Shown: positions 60,048 through 64,000 of the stretch, one piece after another | Position numbering within the stretch: the stretch's first letter is position 1 | Layout of the letters: every line of letters begins with the position of its first letter | From: RPQJ01 sp041910015 | GTDB taxonomy: Bacteria; Pseudomonadota; Gammaproteobacteria; Steroidobacterales; Steroidobacteraceae | DNA: 64,000 nucleotides | NCBI GenBank assembly: GCA_041910015.1 | Contig: JAYRRR010000071.1 | Location: 1-64,000 of the forward strand | Reading direction: 5' to 3' | Made by a program: the position numbers and the translations under genes | The notes under the pieces: model-generated | The model's input: only the letters and a program-made list of their open reading frames with translations | The model's database searches: none | What the model was told of the DNA's origin: nothing

Positions 60048-61199
60048 TCACTTGCCCGTCGTGAACCTCGTCCAGGTGCGGTTCAGCAGGCGCGTGAATT
60101 CCGCCGTCTCGGCCAGGTCCGGGAACAGCTTGGCCTTGACCTCCGCCGGCGGGTAGATGCCGGGGTCGTTGCGGACGGATTCATTGACCTGCGGCAGCGA
60201 GGCGGAATTGCCGTTCGCGTAATTGACGAAGTTCGAGTTCGCCGCCGCGATCTCGGGCCGGTTCATGAAGTCGATGAACAGGTGGGCGTTGTCGGGATGC
60301 GGCGCGTCGGCCGGGATGGCGAACATGTCGAACCAGATGATCGTGCCTTCCTTCGGCACGCTGTACTTGATGACGTTGCTCTGGCCGGCCTCGGCCGCGC
60401 GGTCGCGGGCCTGCAGGACGTCACCGCTCCAGCCCACCGCGATGCAGATTTCGCCGTTGGCGAGCGCGTCGATGTAGTTCGAGCTGTGGATCATGCGGAT
60501 GTAGGGCCGGACCTTCATCAGCAGGTCCTCGGCGAGCTTGAGATCGGCCTCCGACTGGCTGTTCGGGTCCTTGCCCAGATAGGCCAGCGCGACCGCCGTG
60601 ATCTCGCTCGGCGCATCGAGCACGGAGATGCCACAGCCCTCGAACTTCTTCGCCTCCGCCGGATCGAACACCAGCCGGAAGCTGTCGACGGGCGCCTTCG
60701 GATCGATGGCCTTGACCTTGCCCTCGTTGTAGCCGATGCCGGTCGTGCCCCACATGAAATTGACCGCGTGCTCGTTGCCCGGGTCGTGCAGGGCCACGCG
60801 TTGCAGCACCTCGGGGTCGAGCTTGTCCCAGTTCGTGATCTTCGCGCGATCGAGCTTGCGGAACACCCCCGCCTTGATCTGCCGTTCCATGAACGAGGCC
60901 GACGGCACCACGACGTCGTAGCCCGTGTTGCCGGCGAGCAGCTTGGTCTCGAGCACCTCGTTCGAGTCGAACACGTCGTAGTTGACCTTGATGCCGGTCT
61001 CGGTCGTGAACTGCTCGAGCGTCTTCGGGTCGATGTAGTCGGACCAGTTGTAGACGTTGACGATCTTCTCCTCGGCCGAGGCCGGCGCGGTCACGGCGGC
61101 GGTGTCCGCCGCGGGAGGAGTTTCCTGCTTCTTGCCGCAGCCCACGAGCGCGGTGGCGGCCACCAGGCCGAGCAGGCCGGCGCGGATGCTGATGATCAT
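60048..61199 (-). CDS. PotF-like putrescine-binding lipoprotein 2
   Basis: A 383-residue binding protein with a lipobox (LVGC, Cys21). NVYNWSDYIDPKTLEQFTTE and NFMWGTTGIGYNEGKVKAID match PotF. It is the first gene of the pot unit and comes before its paralog at 58759. The two are about equally long and differ at many positions across the whole length, so they may bind different polyamines or have different affinities. A promoter candidate (TAGTCA-N17-TATACA) lies upstream. Confidence 0.92.
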   Translation of the reverse strand: MIISIRAGLLGLVAATALVGCGKKQETPPAADTAAVTAPASAEEKIVNVYNWSDYIDPKTLEQFTTETGIKVNYDVFDSNEVLETKLLAGNTGYDVVVPSASFMERQIKAGVFRKLDRAKITNWDKLDPEVLQRVALHDPGNEHAVNFMWGTTGIGYNEGKVKAIDPKAPVDSFRLVFDPAEAKKFEGCGISVLDAPSEITAVALAYLGKDPNSQSEADLKLAEDLLMKVRPYIRMIHSSNYIDALANGEICIAVGWSGDVLQARDRAAEAGQSNVIKYSVPKEGTIIWFDMFAIPADAPHPDNAHLFIDFMNRPEIAAANSNFVNYANGNSASLPQVNESVRNDPGIYPPAEVKAKLFPDLAETAEFTRLLNRTWTRFTTGK

Positions 61200-61280
61200 C
61201 GTAGTCGTACCCCTGTGATTTCTTTCGATGGGACGGGCGCCGGACGGCGCTCGCCCGACGCAGACCCCGCTGTATAGCGA

Positions 61281-61309
61281 AGAAATTTTGTGGTGACTAG
61301 GGGGCCTGC
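61281..61309 (-). promoter_or_regulatory. Candidate promoter of the pot unit
   Basis: On the minus strand TAGTCA and TATACA are 17 bp apart in a locally AT-rich patch, ahead of the potF-like gene starting at 61199. Four of six -35 bases and four of six -10 bases agree with the sigma-70 consensus. Confidence 0.4.
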
Positions 61310-61370
61310 GGGGCGGGCCTCGGCACGCCGCGGCCGTGCCGGGCGCCCCGCGCGGACACGACGGGCCGGC

Positions 61371-62765
61371 TCAGAGCCGCCCTTCGGCACGGCAGCGCGC
61401 CTGCGTCAGGTCAAGACACCGCCAGGCCTTCTCCGCCAGCTCGTCGAGCTGCTCGCGCGTGATCACCAGCGGCGGCGAGACAATCATGGTGTCGCGCACC
61501 GCGCGCATGATCAGGCCGTTCCGGAAACAGAAGTCGCGGCAGATCGTGCCGACCTCGCCGCGCGGGTCGAAGAAAGTCCGCGTGGCCTTGTCCTTCACGA
61601 GTTCGAGCGCGCCGATCAGGCCCACGGAGCGCGCCTCGCCGACCAGCGGGTGTTCCGCGATCTCCCGCCATTTCTTCGCCAGGTACGGCCCCGTCTCGTC
61701 GCGGGTGCGCGCCACGAGGTCTTCCTGCTGGATCAGGCTCAGGTTCACGCTGGCCACAGCGCAGGCTGCGGGGTGTCCGGAATACGTGAAGCCGTGCGCG
61801 AACTCGCCGCCCTGCTCGATCAGCACGTCGGCGACGCGGTCGGCGACCATGACGCCGCCGATCGGCAGGTAGCCCGACGACAGACCCTTGGCGATGGTCA
61901 TGAGGTCGGGCGAGATGCCGAAGTGGTCTGAGCCGAACCAGTGGCCCGTGCGGCCGAAGCCGCAGATGACCTCGTCGGCCACGAGCAGGATGCCGTAGCG
62001 CTCGCAGATCTTCTGGATTTCCGGCCAGTAGGTGTCCGGAGGGATGATGACGCCGCCCGCGCCCTGGATCGGCTCGCCGATGAACGCGGCGACCCGGTGC
62101 GGGCCGACCTCGAGGATCTTGCGCTCCAGCGCACGCGCCGCCCGCAGGCCGAATTCCGCCGGCCCGAGCGTGCCGCCCTCGCCGTACCAGTACGGCTGCG
62201 GGATGTGGACGATGTCCGGAATCGGCAGCCCGCCCTGCTCGTGCATGAAACCCATGCCGCCCAGGCTCGCGCCGGCCACGGTGCTGCCGTGATAGGCGTT
62301 GATGCGGCTGACGATGACCGTGCGCTCGGGCTGGCCGAGCAGGTCCCAGTAGCGGCGCACCAGCCGCACCACCGTGTCGTTGCCCTCGGACCCCGAGCCC
62401 GTGAAGAACACCCGGTTGAACTGCGGCGGCGTCAGGTCGACGAGCTGCTTCGCGAGTTCGATCGCCGGCGGGTGGGCGGTCTGGAAGAAGCTGTTGTAGT
62501 AGGGCAGCTCGAGGAGCTGGCGATACGCGGCCTCGGCCAGCTCGCGGCGGCCGTAGCCCACGTTGACGCACCAGAGCCCCGCCATGCCGTCGAGGATGCG
62601 GTGGCCCTCGGAGTCGTACAGGTACACGCCCTCGGCCTTGACGATGATCCGCGTGCCCTTCGCATGCAGGTGCTTGAAGTCCGTGAACGGGTGCAGGTAA
62701 TGCTGGCGATCGAGGTCCTGCCAGTACGCGGTGGTCTTCTCGGCGAGATAGGGGGTGGATCGCAT
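61371..62765 (-). CDS. spuC: Putrescine aminotransferase (SpuC-like, class III)
   Basis: A 464-residue PLP enzyme that transfers the amino group of putrescine to pyruvate or a similar acceptor. Typical class III blocks: GHRILDGMAGLWCVNVGYG, VFFTGSGSEGNDTVVRLVRR, LLVADEVICGFGRTG, and LMTIAKGLSSGYLPIGG with the PLP lysine. Context of putrescine uptake genes and a gamma-glutamylputrescine synthetase-like gene supports the assignment. The gene is followed by the pot unit on the same strand after 171 bp with its own promoter. Confidence 0.88.
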   Translation of the reverse strand: MRSTPYLAEKTTAYWQDLDRQHYLHPFTDFKHLHAKGTRIIVKAEGVYLYDSEGHRILDGMAGLWCVNVGYGRRELAEAAYRQLLELPYYNSFFQTAHPPAIELAKQLVDLTPPQFNRVFFTGSGSEGNDTVVRLVRRYWDLLGQPERTVIVSRINAYHGSTVAGASLGGMGFMHEQGGLPIPDIVHIPQPYWYGEGGTLGPAEFGLRAARALERKILEVGPHRVAAFIGEPIQGAGGVIIPPDTYWPEIQKICERYGILLVADEVICGFGRTGHWFGSDHFGISPDLMTIAKGLSSGYLPIGGVMVADRVADVLIEQGGEFAHGFTYSGHPAACAVASVNLSLIQQEDLVARTRDETGPYLAKKWREIAEHPLVGEARSVGLIGALELVKDKATRTFFDPRGEVGTICRDFCFRNGLIMRAVRDTMIVSPPLVITREQLDELAEKAWRCLDLTQARCRAEGRL

Positions 62766-62834
62766 GCAGGGTGTGTCCTCGGGCGTCCAGTGCGGAGGCG
62801 GTGGCCGGCGTCGCGGCCGGCCGCCTGCGGTACA

Positions 62835-64000
62835 TCAGACATTGAGCAGCAGATGCTCGCGCTCCCAGCTGCTGATGACCTGCAGGAACGTGTCGTGCTC
62901 GCTCTCCTTCACGGCGGTGTAGGCGAGCACGAAACGGTCGCCGAGCAGGTCGATCAGCGACCGGCAGTCGCGCAGCATGCGCACCGATTCCTCGAGGCTG
63001 CGCGGCAGCCCGAACGGCAGGTCGTAGGCGCTCCCGGTCACGGGTTCCGACGGCTTGAGGCCTTCGAGCATGCCGAGGTAGCCGCACGCGAGCGAGGCGG
63101 CGATGGCGAGGTATGGGTTCGCATCGGCGCCGCCGAGGCGGTTCTCGACGCGGCGGTTCTCGGCGTTGGAGATCGGTACGCGCAGGCCCGCCGTGCGGTT
63201 GTCGTAGCCCCATTGCGTGTTGATGGGCGCGAGGTGACGCAGGATGATGCGGCGGAACGCGTTGACGTTGGGCGCGAACAGGCACATCGCCGAGGGCAGG
63301 TATTTCTGCAGCCCCGCGATGTGCGCGAAAAAGAGCGCGCTCGGGTTGCCGTCCTTGTCGCTGAAGATGCTGCGGCCGGTCTTCGTGTCGACGACGCTCT
63401 GGTGGATGTGCATGGCGCTGCCGGGCTCGCGGGCCATCGGCTTGGACATGAACGTCGCGTACATCTTGTGGCGGAAGGCCGCCTCGCGCGCCGTCCGCTT
63501 GAACATGAACACCTGGTCGGCGAGCGACATCGCATCGCCGTGGATCAGGTTGATCTCCATCTGCGCCGCGCCGTCCTCGTGGATCAGCGTGTCGATCTCG
63601 ATCTCCTGCGCTTCGCAGAACGCGTAGATGTCGTCGAACAGCGGATCGAACTCGTTGACCGCCGCGATGCTGTACGACTGGCGGCCGATCTCGGGACGGC
63701 CCGAGCGGCCGACCGGCGGCTTGAGCGGATAGTCGGCGTCGGTGTTCGGCTCGACCAGGTAGAACTCGAGCTCGGGCGCGACGATCGGCTTCCAGCCCCG
63801 CGCGGCATAGAGGTCGAGGATGTGGCGCAGCACGTAACGCGGCGCCATGGTCACCGGCCGGCCGTCGGAATAGAAGCTGTCGTGGATCACCTGCGCGGTC
63901 GGCTCCGCGGCCCACGGCACGACGCGCGTCGTTGCCGGGTCGGCCTTCATCACGATGTCGATCTCCGACGGGCTGATCGCGCGGTCGTCTTCCGGATAGT
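62835..64000 (-). CDS. Gamma-glutamylputrescine synthetase-like protein (partial)
   Basis: The visible 388 residues belong to the glutamine synthetase superfamily: FYLVEPNTDADYPLKPP, EDGAAQMEINLIHGDAMSLA, REPGSAMHIHQSVVDTKTGR, NTQWGYDNRTAGLRVPISNA and NRRVENRLGGADANPYLAIA. The frame is open to the right edge (YPEDDRAISPSEIDI precedes the first internal start), so the N-terminus lies outside. PuuA/SpuI enzymes add glutamate to putrescine for its catabolism. It precedes the putrescine aminotransferase by 69 bp on the same strand. Confidence 0.88.
   Translation of the reverse strand, partial: YPEDDRAISPSEIDIVMKADPATTRVVPWAAEPTAQVIHDSFYSDGRPVTMAPRYVLRHILDLYAARGWKPIVAPELEFYLVEPNTDADYPLKPPVGRSGRPEIGRQSYSIAAVNEFDPLFDDIYAFCEAQEIEIDTLIHEDGAAQMEINLIHGDAMSLADQVFMFKRTAREAAFRHKMYATFMSKPMAREPGSAMHIHQSVVDTKTGRSIFSDKDGNPSALFFAHIAGLQKYLPSAMCLFAPNVNAFRRIILRHLAPINTQWGYDNRTAGLRVPISNAENRRVENRLGGADANPYLAIAASLACGYLGMLEGLKPSEPVTGSAYDLPFGLPRSLEESVRMLRDCRSLIDLLGDRFVLAYTAVKESEHDTFLQVISSWEREHLLLNV

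Noticed and set aside
62766..62834. Attenuator between the synthetase-like gene and the putrescine aminotransferase
   Set aside because: The GC-rich stretch can fold, but pairing is imperfect and no T-run or leader peptide follows.

Overview
The window is about 64 kb of very GC-rich, densely packed chromosomal DNA. Gene content points to a free-living, respiring gammaproteobacterium: an E. coli-type NADP isocitrate dehydrogenase followed by AceK, a cysJ-cysI-cysH-cysG sulfate assimilation block, two PotF-like binding proteins with PotGHI, a CusCBA-type RND efflux system, and a c-di-GMP-I (GEMM) riboswitch. The genus cannot be fixed from sequence alone. Many neighbouring genes overlap by 4 bp (ATGA or GTGA), so long polycistronic units are the rule. 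I see no tRNA, rRNA, IS element, prophage or CRISPR array, and no gene-free stretch over 300 bp.

Layout. 1-3.1 kb: the tail of an unknown gene, msrA, a MarC-type membrane protein, an ICMT-like membrane methyltransferase, a small kinase and a short hypothetical. 3.2-7.7 kb: a patatin/Omp85 outer-membrane phospholipase divergent from a TonB-dependent receptor. 7.7-13.5 kb: cysJ-cysI-cysH-cysG, with a LysR-type operator candidate upstream. 13.5-22.8 kb: a nine-gene unit headed by a c-di-GMP-I riboswitch (thioredoxin-like protein, coiled-coil periplasmic protein, two TPR proteins, a small secreted protein, ExbB, two ExbD, an AgmX/TonB-like protein). 23.0-37.4 kb: a large extracytoplasmic redox region. 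On the minus strand it holds a DUF1579 protein, ApbE, a methyltransferase, a Tat-exported protein, a LamG/c-heme lipoprotein and a c-heme protein. On the plus strand it holds an HzsA-like heme/beta-propeller lipoprotein, two beta-barrel proteins, a TlpA-like thioredoxin, a DUF4266 lipoprotein with an ApbE-like flavinylation motif, and a DUF3570 outer-membrane protein.

37.4-46.2 kb: an ATP-grasp protein, a decayed polyphosphate:AMP phosphotransferase, agmatine deiminase, and a cusCBA operon preceded by a small cysteine-containing protein. 46.4-51.8 kb: icd-aceK-GT39, then two truncated convergent genes that meet at a probable deletion junction. 51.8-55.0 kb: a three-gene methionine/glutamine transamination unit (aminotransferase, omega-amidase, Cys/Met PLP enzyme). 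55.0-64 kb: polyphosphate-glucokinase-like ROK kinase, potI-potH-potG, two tandem potF paralogs, putrescine aminotransferase (spuC-like) and a gamma-glutamylputrescine synthetase-like gene cut by the right edge.

The strongest candidates for undescribed biology are (a) the riboswitch-headed ExbB-ExbD-ExbD-AgmX-TPR unit, which reads as a proton-motive-force-driven trans-envelope machine under c-di-GMP control, and (b) the ApbE/DUF4266/DUF3570/TlpA plus c-heme region, which reads as a flavin- and heme-based extracytoplasmic redox system.
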